Origin: Nodosilinea sp. FACHB-141
Lineage (GTDB): Bacteria > Cyanobacteriota > Cyanobacteriia > Phormidesmidales > Phormidesmidaceae
DNA: 64,000 nucleotides
Assembly: GCF_014696135.1 (NCBI RefSeq)
Contig: NZ_JACJPP010000012.1
Location: 266,151-330,150, forward strand
Reading direction: 5' to 3'
Shown: piece after piece, positions 47,153-56,426 of the stretch
How positions within the stretch are numbered: position 1 is the stretch's first letter
How the letters are laid out: every line of letters begins with the position of its first letter
Notes under the pieces: model-generated
The model's database searches: none
What the model saw: only the letters and a program-made list of their open reading frames with translations
What the model was told of the DNA's origin: nothing
Program-made: the position numbers and the translations under genes

Positions 47153-47878
47153 GTGCGCAAAATCGTTATCGCTGGCAACTGGAAAATGTACAAGACCCAG
47201 GGCGAAACCCTGGACTTTCTGCGCCATTTTCTTGGACAACTCGCCGACACCCCCGACGGGCGTGAAATAGTTCTGTGTGCACCCTTTACTGCGCTGGGAG
47301 CCCTGTCCAAAAGCCTGCACGGAGCCAGAATCAGGGTGGGTGCCCAGAATATTCACTGGCTGCCAGAGGGAGCTTTTACTGGCGAAATCTCGGGGGACAT
47401 GCTGCGAGAGCTTGGGGTGCGCTATGTAATTGTGGGTCACAGTGAGCGCCGCCAGTACTTCGGCGACACTGATGAAACGGTTAACCTGCGCCTGAAAGCG
47501 GCTCAAAAGTCTGGCCTAACCCCAATTTTGTGTGTAGGCGAAACCAAGAGTCAGCGCGATGCTGGCGAAACCGAATCGTTGATTGCCACCCAAATTGAGA
47601 AGGGTCTGGTGGATGTCGATCAGAACAATTTGGTCATTGCCTACGAACCGATCTGGGCGATCGGCACTGGAGACACCTGCGAAGCTGCCGATGCTAACCA
47701 GGTAATTGGCGGCATTCGCAAGCTGCTGAAAAACCCCGATGTCACTATTCAGTACGGTGGTTCGGTCAAACCTAGCAACGTCGATGAGCTGATGGCTCAG
47801 CCCGAGATTGATGGTGCCTTAGTTGGTGGTGCCAGCCTAGAGCCCGAAAGCTTTGCCCGTATCGTCAACTTTCAGTGA
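47153..47878 (+). CDS. tpiA: Triosephosphate isomerase
   Basis: A 241-residue glycolytic/Calvin-cycle enzyme interconverting dihydroxyacetone phosphate and glyceraldehyde 3-phosphate. The active-site residues are N9 and K11 (AGNWKMYKT), H96 (IVGHSERRQ) and E165 ([11 protein letters not shown]). The phosphate-binding [10 protein letters not shown] and GALVGGASL are intact. Length is normal. The start is a GTG at 47153-47155, giving the standard N-terminus [10 protein letters not shown]. It is separated from pnp by a terminator, so it has its own promoter. Confidence 0.97.
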   Translation: MRKIVIAGNWKMYKTQGETLDFLRHFLGQLADTPDGREIVLCAPFTALGALSKSLHGARIRVGAQNIHWLPEGAFTGEISGDMLRELGVRYVIVGHSERRQYFGDTDETVNLRLKAAQKSGLTPILCVGETKSQRDAGETESLIATQIEKGLVDVDQNNLVIAYEPIWAIGTGDTCEAADANQVIGGIRKLLKNPDVTIQYGGSVKPSNVDELMAQPEIDGALVGGASLEPESFARIVNFQ

Positions 47879-48331
47879 CCTTAGCTCATATTTTCCGAAG
47901 CCATCTTGGCAAAACCAGACTGCCAGGAACGCAACCCAAGACAAAGGCATAGGCAGAACAGGCTAAAGGGCTAGTTTGGCCTGTTCTGCCTATGCCTTTG
48001 GGGGTTGACTACGAACGTACTGGTGGTCAGCAGCAGTGGTGGCAACGTAAAGCTTTTGACAATAGGCCAAGCCAGGCTCGCAAATTTCTCTCAGGCTTAC
48101 TATGACGTTGGAGAAAAGGCTGGCTAACGTGTAGGAACTGGCTGGATTAGATCTGGCCGTGAAGCGGCCTTCGGCTGTCCAGCGTGTCTGAGCAATGCAA
48201 GCCCTAGGTGGTTATGAGAACGGCACTATATTTTGTTCCGTTTGTTAGCGGCTTTCGCTTTTGAGAGCCGGGAAGAGAATGCTTTGCGACGGTGTTTAAG
48301 CCAATACTATCTGTCTAAATAGGGGACGGCT
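47879..48331. other. Intergenic region with a long inverted repeat
   Basis: A 453-bp gap between tpiA and the convergent pentapeptide gene. Apart from the 22-bp inverted repeat at 47942-48000, it contains small stems (GGCCG/GCGGCC near 48155-48170), a TTGACA at 48056-48061 without a matching -10, and a TATATT near 48228. Length and structure would allow a non-coding RNA between 48060 and 48320, but I could not match it to a known family. Confidence 0.5.
47942..48000. repeat. Perfect 22-bp inverted repeat
   Basis: The arms at 47942-47963 and 47979-48000 are exact reverse complements (CAAAGGCATAGGC... and its mirror) around a 15-nt loop. An outer AACCC/GGGTT pair extends the stem after a bulge. 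No T-run follows on either strand. It may be a terminator-like structure for tpiA or a copy of a dispersed palindromic element. Confidence 0.8.
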
Positions 48332-49093
48332 TTAGGGTTCTGATTGCTCAGCGACGCTCTCAGAATGGCTCTGGTCGCAGCCCTGGGAGGGGTTGATGGG
48401 TTGCACGTAGCCTTGATTGTAGGTGCTGCCATCGGGCATGGTGGCAAACTCTAGGCGCGCCCCGGTGAGATTAGCGTTGGTTAAGTCGGCTTCGTAGAGG
48501 TCGGCGTAGCGTAGGTCTGCTCCGCGCAGATCTGCGTTTGAGAGATCGGCCTGGCGCAAGATCGCCCCGTAGAGGCTGGCTTCTGAAAGATCAGCCTGGT
48601 GCATTTGGGCTGAGCATAGGGCGGCGTCGCGCAACTCGGCTTGGGTGAGAGATGCGCTGGTAAGGTTAGCTTTGACAAGACTGGCATGGAGCATTTGAGC
48701 CTGGCTGAGGTCGGCTTGCAACAGATTAGTTTCAGAAAGGTCTGCCCCTTGAAGGTTGGCCTGATGGAGTGTGGCCTGGGTAAGATTCGCTTTATGCAAA
48801 ACGGCGTTAATTAACTGGGTGCCAGTTAGGTCGGCCCTGGACATGTCAGCCTCTCGAAAATTTTTGCGGCTGAGGTCTTGACTGCTGAGATCGGCATCGG
48901 CTAGATCGCAATGCTGACAGCGGCGATCGCCCGGAGTGGCCATAGCTTGGGCCGTAGATACGATCTCTGTGGCGCCATCCCCTGCGGCTTCTAAAGCTTG
49001 ACGACGACTGAGTTGTTCGTTCGCTACGCGCCACGCGGTGGGGGTCACAGCGGTTAAAAGTACGAGCAGACTGATAAAGATGTTCCACCGCAT
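48332..49093 (-). CDS. Pentapeptide repeat protein with N-terminal membrane anchor
   Basis: A protein of about 253 residues starting at the ATG at 49091-49093. The first 22 residues (MRWNIFISLLVLLTAVTPTA) form a signal or membrane anchor. From about residue 75 to 235 there are roughly 28 tandem A(D/N)LxX pentapeptides (for example ANLTQATLHQANLQGADLSE), which fold into a right-handed beta helix. A GTG at 49147 would add 18 residues but has no better ribosome binding site. The frame ends in an acidic tail. Such proteins are abundant in cyanobacteria and mostly uncharacterised; this one should be periplasmic or lumenal. Confidence 0.85.
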   Translation of the reverse strand: MRWNIFISLLVLLTAVTPTAWRVANEQLSRRQALEAAGDGATEIVSTAQAMATPGDRRCQHCDLADADLSSQDLSRKNFREADMSRADLTGTQLINAVLHKANLTQATLHQANLQGADLSETNLLQADLSQAQMLHASLVKANLTSASLTQAELRDAALCSAQMHQADLSEASLYGAILRQADLSNADLRGADLRYADLYEADLTNANLTGARLEFATMPDGSTYNQGYVQPINPSQGCDQSHSESVAEQSEP

Positions 49094-49380
49094 AGTTCGA
49101 GCTGGGTTGCTGGGTATTGGTGTTCCAATACTCAAAGGCACAAACACTAATCAGGAGCGATCGCATCAAGTTCTGATAGAGGTCAAACCTTTCCTTGTAA
49201 AGGATCCCAGCTTTTCTATTAGATGGCCGATGTGTCCGTATTTCTACGGATATAGCTCTAAGGATTCATCAAAGTATCACAGAGTACCATCGGTGAATTC
49301 GCAGTTCCTTGCTGGTCTATTGCGTATTCTGAAGGGGATCTTCTGGAGGGTGATTTATTCACCTCAGTGTGTTCTCTGCT

Positions 49381-50151
49381 ATGGATAACTCTCCCTTTCG
49401 TCGTATTGTCTTGCCAGCGCTGCTAGCCTCTAGTGCTGGGTTTGCGGCACTGACCTGGCCAATGGCTTCCGATCGCGCAGTCCGAGTTTCGGAGCAGCTG
49501 CCCCAACCACTAAGCTACTGGGTCGACTCAGCTCTAATCACCAACCAGCACAAGGAATTTTCGATTCGCTACATTGGCTTTGCAATCCTGTCGAGCGTTG
49601 CGATCGGTATCGGTACTGCTGAGGCCATGCGCGTTCGGCAGGGCCGAGTGCAACGGCATCAGGGCTTGCTTGATCAGGTGCTGCTAGCAGACGACCAGCA
49701 GGAGGACTTTGAGAGCGATCGCCTGCCTACCGCTGACACCATAAACCAATCGCATTCTATTGAATTGGCCGCAGCCAGCCACGATGCAGCGCTAACTGCA
49801 ACTACCACCAAGACGACCACAGCTCTTGATTGGGCTAGCCTGCTGCCCGCTGCCCCAGATGCCCAGGCCAAAGTGGAGCTAACGTCTAGCCCTATGAATG
49901 AGCATGCGCTTTACCACATTCAAGGTGCTGATCAAGGCCGCAGTTTGGCCCTTGCCGTTGAGGGTGAGTACTACCGCTACTACCGCAACCGCCCCGATCT
50001 AGACAAAGCTCGAATGCTGGTGCAACAGCTTCAGCAGCAAGGCAAACGCGCCCTCGCTACCCGAGATGACAACGGCTATGTGGTTTGGGTTCATCAGCCC
50101 GAACGGCCGCAGCAGGCCGTTCCCTGGCTAGGGCGTTTGGCCACAAGCTAG
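49381..50151 (+). CDS. Membrane protein of unknown function
   Basis: A 256-residue protein from the ATG at 49381. Two hydrophobic segments (about 10-27 and 61-77) flank a short polar loop. A variable Thr/Ala-rich linker and a C-terminal domain (about 170-250, YHIQGADQGRSLALAVEGEYYRYYRNRPDLDKARMLVQQL) that looks folded follow. No family is recognised. A GTG at 49369 is an alternative start but has no clear Shine-Dalgarno. It stands between two pentapeptide-repeat genes; 74 bp separate it from the downstream one, which is on the same strand. Confidence 0.72.
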   Translation: MDNSPFRRIVLPALLASSAGFAALTWPMASDRAVRVSEQLPQPLSYWVDSALITNQHKEFSIRYIGFAILSSVAIGIGTAEAMRVRQGRVQRHQGLLDQVLLADDQQEDFESDRLPTADTINQSHSIELAAASHDAALTATTTKTTTALDWASLLPAAPDAQAKVELTSSPMNEHALYHIQGADQGRSLALAVEGEYYRYYRNRPDLDKARMLVQQLQQQGKRALATRDDNGYVVWVHQPERPQQAVPWLGRLATS

Positions 50152-50225
50152 GGGTGCCAGCCCAGTAGGCAAAAGTCGGTTGATCACTAACGATGTTCCC
50201 AGGCAATGTTGAGCGGTATGCAGGC

Positions 50226-51242
50226 ATGAATCTCAAAACGCTAGAAAATCTTTGGACGGCCTTTGTAGAAGGGGAGCGAGACTTTACCGGCATCAATCTG
50301 GCCGGAGCCGACCTCAACCACTGGAGTTTAGCCAGGGTTGATTTTTGGGGGGCCGACTTTAGTGGGGCAAACCTTACCCAAGCTAATTTTCGTCGGGCTA
50401 ACCTCAAACAGACCCAGTTCTGCAACGCCAAACTGGTGGGGGCCGACCTGCGCTGGGCCGATCTGCGCGAGGCCGTGCTGACCGGGGCCAACCTCGATGA
50501 TGCGCGTTTGGAAGGAGCCCTCTACAATGCCCAAACTCAGTTTCCCGAAGGATTTAACCCTGGGCAGGCCCGCATGTGGAGCCTGGCACCAGGGGCGGCC
50601 CTCGCGACTAAAGATTTGCGAGAGCGCGATCTGGGCGGCACCGACTTAACTGCTGCCGATCTCAGCGGGGCACTGCTGGTGAACAGTCAATTGTTTGGGG
50701 CGGTGCTAAGACGCAGCAACCTGCTCAGTGCTCTGATTGGCGATAGCGATCTGCGCTACGCTGACCTGCGTCAGGCCACGCTGATGTTGGCCGACCTGCG
50801 TGGAGCCGACCTGCGCCATAGCGACCTGGGCCGTGCCAATCTAATTGGGGCCAACCTGCGAGGGTGTCAGCTAGCCCACGCCAACTTAGACGGTGCCCTC
50901 TACTCTGACAGCACCCATTTCCCACGAGGGTTTCAGGTGCCTGAAACGCTGCACCACCTGGCCCCAGGCGCATCCCTGTGGGGAGCTGACCTCAGCGGGG
51001 CAAGGCTGACTGGCATAGACCTCAGTGGGGCCAATTTAGCTGGGGCTAACCTTATGCACGCCGATCTGTGGGGCGCTTGTCTCGCCAACGCTGACCTCAG
51101 CGGAGCGAACCTGCTGGGAGCAAACCTGCTGGGGACCGACCTGACTGGAGCCAATCTCAACCAAACCAACCTGATGCAAGCAATCATCGACATGCCGGGA
51201 GACGTAGCGGGGACGGTTGCTTTGGATAGCCAGCCAGCTTAG
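50226..51242 (+). CDS. Pentapeptide repeat protein
   Basis: A protein of about 338 residues made almost entirely of A(D/N)LxX repeats, in three blocks (about 20-95, 130-220 and 245-325) separated by two longer linkers, each containing a LAPGA(A/S)L segment that suggests an internal duplication. It has no signal peptide or membrane helix, so it is probably cytosolic. The ATG at 50226 (NLKTLENLWTAFVEGERDF) is chosen over the ATG at 50193 because of its fit to relatives; the choice is uncertain. Function unknown. Confidence 0.84.
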   Translation: MNLKTLENLWTAFVEGERDFTGINLAGADLNHWSLARVDFWGADFSGANLTQANFRRANLKQTQFCNAKLVGADLRWADLREAVLTGANLDDARLEGALYNAQTQFPEGFNPGQARMWSLAPGAALATKDLRERDLGGTDLTAADLSGALLVNSQLFGAVLRRSNLLSALIGDSDLRYADLRQATLMLADLRGADLRHSDLGRANLIGANLRGCQLAHANLDGALYSDSTHFPRGFQVPETLHHLAPGASLWGADLSGARLTGIDLSGANLAGANLMHADLWGACLANADLSGANLLGANLLGTDLTGANLNQTNLMQAIIDMPGDVAGTVALDSQPA

Positions 51243-51317
51243 GCGCTGGGATTGGGTACAAGGTTGACGGGGTAAGAAACGATTTAGAACCCTGTGCCTT
51301 TGTCCCCATCCCTCGGC

Positions 51318-52481
51318 TTACAACAGTGTCATCTGGCTGCCATCGCCCGGTAGCGCTTCGTCATAGCCCAGATGGCGGCGGGCGGCAGGGGTGACCACTC
51401 GGCCCCGGGGAGTGCGCTGTAGATAGCCAATTTGCAGCAGGTAAGGTTCGTAGACTTCCTCAATGGTTTGGGGGTCTTCGCCCGTGGAGGCGGCCATGGT
51501 ATCGAGACCAACGGGACCACCGCCAAAGTTTTCGATCATCACTGACAGCAGGCGGCGATCGGTCCAGTCGAGGCCGCAGGGGTCAACGTTGAATAGTTCT
51601 AGCGCTTCGGCAGCTAGGGCGGCGGTAATGGGGCCTGCCCTCTTAACCTCAGCATAGTCGCGCACTCGTCGCAGCAGGCGGTTGGCAATGCGAGGGGTGC
51701 CCCGGGCGCGGCGGGCAATTTCTTCAGCTCCGGCGGGTTCAATGGGGGTTTTGAGGACGTCGGCGGTGCGCAACACGATGGGCTGAAGCTCATCGATCTC
51801 GTAGAAGCGCAGCCGCTGGATGAGACCGAAGCGATCGCGCAGCGGAGAACTCAGCGCTCCTACCCTGGTCGTTGCCCCTACCAACGTAAACGGGCACAGC
51901 GGAATGCTGCGAGTGCGGGCCGACTGCCCTTTGCCAATGGTGATATCCAGCCGTGAGTCTTCCATGGCTGGGTAGAGAATTTCTTCGGTCACCCGGGGCA
52001 GCCGGTGGATTTCGTCAATAAACAGCACATCCCCCGGCTTGAGATTGACTAGCAGGCCAGCAATGTCGCGGGGGCGCTCTAGGGCAGGGGCCGTGGTGAT
52101 TTTGCAGGTCACCCCCATCTCCTGGGCCAAAATTAGCGCCATGGTGGTTTTGCCCAGCCCTGGCGGCCCATACAACAGCAGATGGTCAAGCGGCTCTTGC
52201 CGCGACTGAGCCGCCTGAATGGCAATGCCCAGCACTTCCTTTAGGGAAGATTGGCCAATGTAGTCTTGCAATCGCTGGGGCCGCAGGGTGTCTTCTGGGG
52301 CCGTGGATGGTGCCGCCTCGGTAACTTCATCCCCTAAATCTTCTGGCTGCATCTCCCCACCTTTGACGAGGGAGAGTAGCGGCTGCAATTCAACCGCTTC
52401 GGAGGGCTGTGCTGACGGTTTAGACTGGGCTCGCTTGGGCTTAGCTGAATCGTCGGCGGTGTGAGAAGAAACAATGGCCAT
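51318..52481 (-). CDS. ruvB: Holliday junction branch migration helicase RuvB
   Basis: A 387-residue AAA+ motor that drives branch migration with RuvA. Walker A is GPPGLGKTT (105-113), Walker B FIDEIHRL (about 154-161) and sensor 1 [19 protein letters not shown]. The C-terminal winged-helix DNA-binding domain ends [21 protein letters not shown]. The first ~60 residues are a low-complexity extension absent in E. coli but common in cyanobacteria. Start ATG at 52479-52481 without a clear Shine-Dalgarno. ruvA and ruvC are not in the window. It converges with the pentapeptide gene. Confidence 0.96.
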   Translation of the reverse strand: MAIVSSHTADDSAKPKRAQSKPSAQPSEAVELQPLLSLVKGGEMQPEDLGDEVTEAAPSTAPEDTLRPQRLQDYIGQSSLKEVLGIAIQAAQSRQEPLDHLLLYGPPGLGKTTMALILAQEMGVTCKITTAPALERPRDIAGLLVNLKPGDVLFIDEIHRLPRVTEEILYPAMEDSRLDITIGKGQSARTRSIPLCPFTLVGATTRVGALSSPLRDRFGLIQRLRFYEIDELQPIVLRTADVLKTPIEPAGAEEIARRARGTPRIANRLLRRVRDYAEVKRAGPITAALAAEALELFNVDPCGLDWTDRRLLSVMIENFGGGPVGLDTMAASTGEDPQTIEEVYEPYLLQIGYLQRTPRGRVVTPAARRHLGYDEALPGDGSQMTLL

Positions 52482-52551
52482 AGGGGGAGCCTAATGGGCG
52501 GCCCCCCCATAATACTGTGGTGCATTTGCACTATCAAGCCATTGGTCAGCG

Positions 52552-52761
52552 CTACAGCAGGATGAGCAGCCCTACGCCAAAGCCGAGCATGCCTAAAATA
52601 ACTGAACCTAGGCCGTCGCTTTTAGGTTCTGGGGAGAGGCTCAGGTCTTTTTCAAAGTCGCATTTGAGACAGTGGTACACCGTGGGCTTGTATTCCACAA
52701 TGCTGTGAACGCCGCATTCGGGACACTGTACGCTGGGTGGGGTGAGGGTAGATACAGTCAT
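52552..52761 (-). CDS. Small zinc-ribbon membrane protein
   Basis: A 69-residue protein with two CxxC pairs (CPEC at about 13-16 and CLKC at about 31-34) that form a zinc ribbon, a short polar linker and one C-terminal membrane helix (about 50-69, SVILGMLGFGVGLLILL). The layout suggests a cytosolic zinc finger tethered to a membrane. The family is unknown to me. It lies 70 bp upstream of ruvB on the same strand and may be cotranscribed. Confidence 0.75.
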   Translation of the reverse strand: MTVSTLTPPSVQCPECGVHSIVEYKPTVYHCLKCDFEKDLSLSPEPKSDGLGSVILGMLGFGVGLLILL

Positions 52762-53211
52762 GGCTACACACCTAATGGGTAAACGGGCAACCAGGAGAAC
52801 CTCAGACTAGGTTTGAATTGCTTCAAAAACCAGACTGAAGGATTCGCTCAACAGCAGAGAACACCCCAACAGCATGGAACAAATGTCCTGGTTGCGCGAG
52901 GGGAAAAACTTCTGAAAAATTCTGTTCTTAATTCAGGAGTTATTTGCTGATGTGCGATCGCGATCGGCTTGGCTAGGGCGCGTGTAGCAAAACAAGGAAC
53001 ACAGAAAGGCTTAAAAACGAAAAAATGCCTAATAGGTTCAACTTTTGGCTTTTTTTGGCTGTCTTCACCTCAGGTTCACTGGCTGTAGGGCCACTAATCG
53101 CGGTCAATTTGCCCATGCCGACGGGTATTGCCGACTAGACCCGACTAAATCCGATGGCTGTTGTCGCTGTGCAAAAGGCAAGCTGAGCCTAGCGATTTAG
53201 TGATATTTGCG
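52762..53211. other. Intergenic region with a candidate small membrane ORF
   Basis: A 450-bp gap holding the 37-codon ORF at 53025-53138. Near 52915-52942 CTGAA/TTCAG arms flank an AT-rich loop. No other feature is evident; promoters for both flanking directions must lie here. Confidence 0.5.
53025..53138 (+). CDS. Candidate 37-residue single-helix membrane protein
   Basis: The ATG at 53025 opens 37 codons to a TAG at 53136-53138. The product has an aromatic/hydrophobic helix (about 5-29, FNFWLFLAVFTSGSLAVGPL) and a short polar end, a layout common to small photosynthetic or respiratory subunits, but it matches none that I know (not PetG/L/M/N, PsaI/J/M, PsbX/Y). The ribosome binding site is weak (AAAGG about 12 nt upstream). 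It could be a chance frame. Confidence 0.35.
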   Translation: MPNRFNFWLFLAVFTSGSLAVGPLIAVNLPMPTGIAD

Positions 53212-53871
53212 ATGCCCACACCAAAGTTTTTGAAACAGGCAGCGATTGCCCTGATTGGTTTTGAGGTGGGGCTGGCTTTGACCTATTTGGCCCTAGTCAA
53301 TCGGCGGGGCGAGGCGGGGCTATTTGACTTTAATGGGTTGCGATCGCTGCCCTCTTGGCTACAGGCGATCCTGCTGGGCACGATTGGGCTGCTGTGTGTG
53401 GGTGTGCTGCGGTCTCGGCGGCACATGGCTAGGCCGATCTCCTGGGTGCTGCCTAGTGCTGTGGCGCTGCTCTGCTTCTTGGGTGCTGCGGATGAGTTGC
53501 TCAAGTTCCATCTCACCCTGCGGCAGGTGGACTGGAAATTGGTCTACCTCAGCCTCTTGGTGGCGATCGCGGTGTTGGGGTTTCGAGATTTAGTCTGGCT
53601 GTGGCGTACCCACCGGCCCACGGTACTGGGGGTGCTGGCGGGGCTGGGGATTTTCTTGCTGGGCGGGTTTGGAACCGAGATGGCCAAGGATGCGATCGCG
53701 GCAGCGCTACCCTCTCATTCCTCATCGGCAACCGTCCTTCTAATCGAGCATCTCCGCATCACCCTAGAGGAACTGGCAGAACTTCTGGGTGAAACCATCA
53801 TTCTTTATGCCGTGGCCTGCTTTGCCCAACAGGTTTCACATACCCAGGCGCAAACGTTCAATTATCCCTAA
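53212..53871 (+). CDS. Multi-pass membrane protein of unknown function
   Basis: A 219-residue protein from the ATG at 53212 (MPTPKFLKQAAIALIG) with about six hydrophobic helices over its whole length. A few conserved-looking acidic and histidine residues occur in GAADELLKFHLTLRQVDW and IEHLRITLEELAELLGE. I do not recognise the family; the E/H pattern in two helices could bind a metal or heme but this is only a suggestion. The open frame continues upstream to 53161 without a plausible start. It converges with the GldG-like gene 41 bp downstream. Confidence 0.72.
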   Translation: MPTPKFLKQAAIALIGFEVGLALTYLALVNRRGEAGLFDFNGLRSLPSWLQAILLGTIGLLCVGVLRSRRHMARPISWVLPSAVALLCFLGAADELLKFHLTLRQVDWKLVYLSLLVAIAVLGFRDLVWLWRTHRPTVLGVLAGLGIFLLGGFGTEMAKDAIAAALPSHSSSATVLLIEHLRITLEELAELLGETIILYAVACFAQQVSHTQAQTFNYP

Positions 53872-53912
53872 GGCGGTTTCTGGTGCCCTCAAACAGACTT
53901 GGGCAGGCTGTT

Positions 53913-55478
53913 CTATCGCCGCCGCAACCACATCAGCACGGCTAAACCAAGACCGATTGCCGGCAGCACCAGCAGGGCAAATACTCCCAAACCAATCTGC
54001 TGCTGCACCGTTAAGGTAATGCGGCGGTTGGTGACTTCGCGGGGGCGAATGGAGAGGGTAGCGTCGGTTTGCTGACCCAGCCAGCTGACGGCATTGAGAA
54101 AGACATCGCCATTGAGCTGCTGCTCAAATAGGCCATCGGTGGCAAAGGTGGCGTTGCCAATCACGACTAGGCGCGACTCCGGCGGTGGTTCACCTTCGGC
54201 AGCAGCGGCCCCATCAACGGGGCGACTGAGGGCGACCCCCAGGGTGTAGGGGCCAGAGGGCGGCGCGTTTTCGTCGTATTGCAGCTCGCCCTCGGTAGAG
54301 AGGGCTTCGGCCCGACTCTGGGGGTTGCTCTGGAGAATGGGCGTTGCCGTTACCCCCGGCACTTCTTCGACATTGACTGGCCGCACCAAGGGGAAGAACG
54401 ATCGCCCGCCGGTGAAGTCGCGGGTGATCGGGTGGTCGCCGAAGTCGGTGACTAGCGGAGCGGCGGGGCCAAGGCCGACGAGCTGACCGCTACCGGAAGT
54501 ATCGAGCACAATGCGATCGTCGAGGGTGATGCCCCACGGGTCGAGCAGGGTGTCGAGGCCGGGGCTAGTGCGCGGATCGATCAGCAGCATGAGGCTGCCG
54601 CCGCCGTTGAGGTAGGTTTGCAGCGCCTTAACTTCGGGCTCAAAGAATTCGGCGGCAGGGCCAGCCACTACTACGACGCTGGCGTCTTCGGGTACGGTGC
54701 TGGTTTTAGACAAGTCAAGGGGCTGCACCACAGCGCTTTTATCTTCGAGGGCGGTGGCCGCCTGCAAAAAGCCGGTGTCGCTGCCGTCGATGGTGAACTC
54801 CTGGTGACCCTGAGTGAAGTAGACGGTGAGGGCGCGATCGCTCACCACCTGATCTAGAGCATTGGTCAGCGTACGCTCCGACAGCCGCTCGCTGGGGCCG
54901 ACATTCTGCAAAAAGCGGCGATTGTCGCCACTCTCCACAAACACCATGCCCGTTTGGGTAGCGCCAAAATCCTGGGCCTGGCGAGGGTCGTTGTAAGGGT
55001 TAACGTAGTCAAAGGTAAACTGCGGTCCGGCCTGGCGGTAGCTTTCGAGCAGCTGGCGATCTTGGGGGTTCGGCAGCGGGTCGAATACGACGACGCGGGT
55101 GGGATTTTCTAGGGTCTGTACCACCTGCTGTGACTGAGGGGCCAGGGTGAAGATTTGGTTCTCGGTGAGGTCTACTCGGCTGGCATAGCGCACGGCTAAG
55201 AAGTTCACCAAGCCCAAAATAGCCAGCACCGCCAGGGTAGAGACCAGGGCATTGGCCCCCGCCTCGGTGGAGCGCTGCGCCCAAAACCGACCCTGCCCCT
55301 GGTTGCCTAGCACTAGCCCGAGCAAGAGCAGACCAATGCCTCCCACCAGTAGGCCCGCAGGCAGCAGAGTCCATCCGGCGACGATGCCCGCAATAAGCCC
55401 CGCCGTTACTAGGGCCAACCCTGGCAACGCCAGGTATTTCAAATATTTTTGGTAGGCCGCAAACGATTTCATCGCCAT
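53913..55478 (-). CDS. GldG-like ABC-associated auxiliary protein
   Basis: A 521-residue protein with two N-terminal helix pairs (about 15-60 and 78-100), a large extracytoplasmic domain (about 105-490) of the GldG/ABC-type_uncharacterised family, recognisable from VDLTENQIFTLAPQSQQVVQTLENPTRVVVF and GGSLMLLIDPRTSPGLDTLLDPWGI, and a C-terminal membrane helix (about 495-516) before a basic end. It is the third gene of a minus-strand operon after the ATPase and permease. In Bacteroidetes GldA-F-G supports gliding; in other bacteria the same set has unknown cargo. Confidence 0.88.
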   Translation of the reverse strand: MAMKSFAAYQKYLKYLALPGLALVTAGLIAGIVAGWTLLPAGLLVGGIGLLLLGLVLGNQGQGRFWAQRSTEAGANALVSTLAVLAILGLVNFLAVRYASRVDLTENQIFTLAPQSQQVVQTLENPTRVVVFDPLPNPQDRQLLESYRQAGPQFTFDYVNPYNDPRQAQDFGATQTGMVFVESGDNRRFLQNVGPSERLSERTLTNALDQVVSDRALTVYFTQGHQEFTIDGSDTGFLQAATALEDKSAVVQPLDLSKTSTVPEDASVVVVAGPAAEFFEPEVKALQTYLNGGGSLMLLIDPRTSPGLDTLLDPWGITLDDRIVLDTSGSGQLVGLGPAAPLVTDFGDHPITRDFTGGRSFFPLVRPVNVEEVPGVTATPILQSNPQSRAEALSTEGELQYDENAPPSGPYTLGVALSRPVDGAAAAEGEPPPESRLVVIGNATFATDGLFEQQLNGDVFLNAVSWLGQQTDATLSIRPREVTNRRITLTVQQQIGLGVFALLVLPAIGLGLAVLMWLRRR

Positions 55479-55524
55479 TACCCGCTACTACTAACCTGCT
55501 GACGTCAAATGGATTGATTGGGTA

Positions 55525-56337
55525 CTAGGACCGCTGGAACCGGAGGGTCTCGATGGATTGAGCAGTGAGATACAGCCCCAGCCCAATAAAGGAGAGAAAC
55601 AGCACCAGGCCACCGGTGTCGAAAATGCCTTCGGTAAAGTCGGTGAAGTGCTTGAGCAGGGACAGATGGGCGATCGCGCTACCCACCACTCCTGGCAGCC
55701 CCTGGGCCACCGCATCGACCAGCCACAGCAGCAAAATCAGCGCAAAGGTCATGATCGCCGCCAGCACCGTGCTCTCCGTCAGCGACGAGATGAACATGCC
55801 CAGGGCCAATACGCTGGCTGCCATCAGCACCAATCCTAGGTGAGACAGCAAGAATACCCCTGACCCCGTAGACGGTTCGGCGGCCCCCAGGGCGATCGAC
55901 TGACACACCATCAGCGGCAGCACCATCGCAATGTAAAAGCTCACCACCGCCAGCAGCTTGCCCAGGGCCACCGCCCAGTTAGTTACCGGTGAAGTCGCCA
56001 GCAGTTCCAGCGTGCCCTGCTTGCGCTCGTCGGCGTAGAGCCCCATCGACAGCATGGGCAGCACAAACATCGACAGCGACCCCAGCAGCCCCACGTAGGC
56101 TTTGTTGAACTCGTAGGCCACATCAAAGGGCGGCGACGGAGGCATGCCCATCTGCACCGCCTGATCGGCCATCGCCGCCTGCGCCAAAATGCCCTGTGGC
56201 CCCAGCAAAATTGCCACTAAGAAGAAGCCCCCCAGCAGCCAAAACACGGCGGCGATAATGTAGGGCAGAGGCGAGGCGAAGTAGCTTTGCAGCTCGCGCT
56301 GGTAGATGGCGAGGATGTTTTTGAAGAGAAGGGTCAT
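55525..56337 (-). CDS. ABC-2 type transporter permease (GldF-like)
   Basis: A 270-residue inner-membrane permease with six hydrophobic helices and the ABC-2 signature around NKAYVGLLGSLSMFVLPMLSMGLYADERKQGTLELLATSPV, where ADERKQGTLELL is the family's cytoplasmic coupling motif. Length and topology match GldF/NosY-type permeases. It lies between the ATPase (89 bp upstream) and the GldG-like gene (46 bp downstream). The 89-bp spacer contains degenerate GGGTGGAT-type repeats. Confidence 0.9.
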   Translation of the reverse strand: MTLLFKNILAIYQRELQSYFASPLPYIIAAVFWLLGGFFLVAILLGPQGILAQAAMADQAVQMGMPPSPPFDVAYEFNKAYVGLLGSLSMFVLPMLSMGLYADERKQGTLELLATSPVTNWAVALGKLLAVVSFYIAMVLPLMVCQSIALGAAEPSTGSGVFLLSHLGLVLMAASVLALGMFISSLTESTVLAAIMTFALILLLWLVDAVAQGLPGVVGSAIAHLSLLKHFTDFTEGIFDTGGLVLFLSFIGLGLYLTAQSIETLRFQRS

Positions 56338-56426
56338 GGGCGGGGAGTGGGAGGGTGGGTGAGTGGGAGGGTGGATGGGTAGGGGGTGAGGATGAGGGGG
56401 AAATTCAAAATATAAAAGCCAAATGG

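Noticed and set aside
46883..47506. Minus-strand open frame (207 codons) covering the pnp terminator and the start of tpiA
   Set aside because: It runs through a clear terminator hairpin and the tpiA active-site codons; no ribosome binding site or motif supports it.
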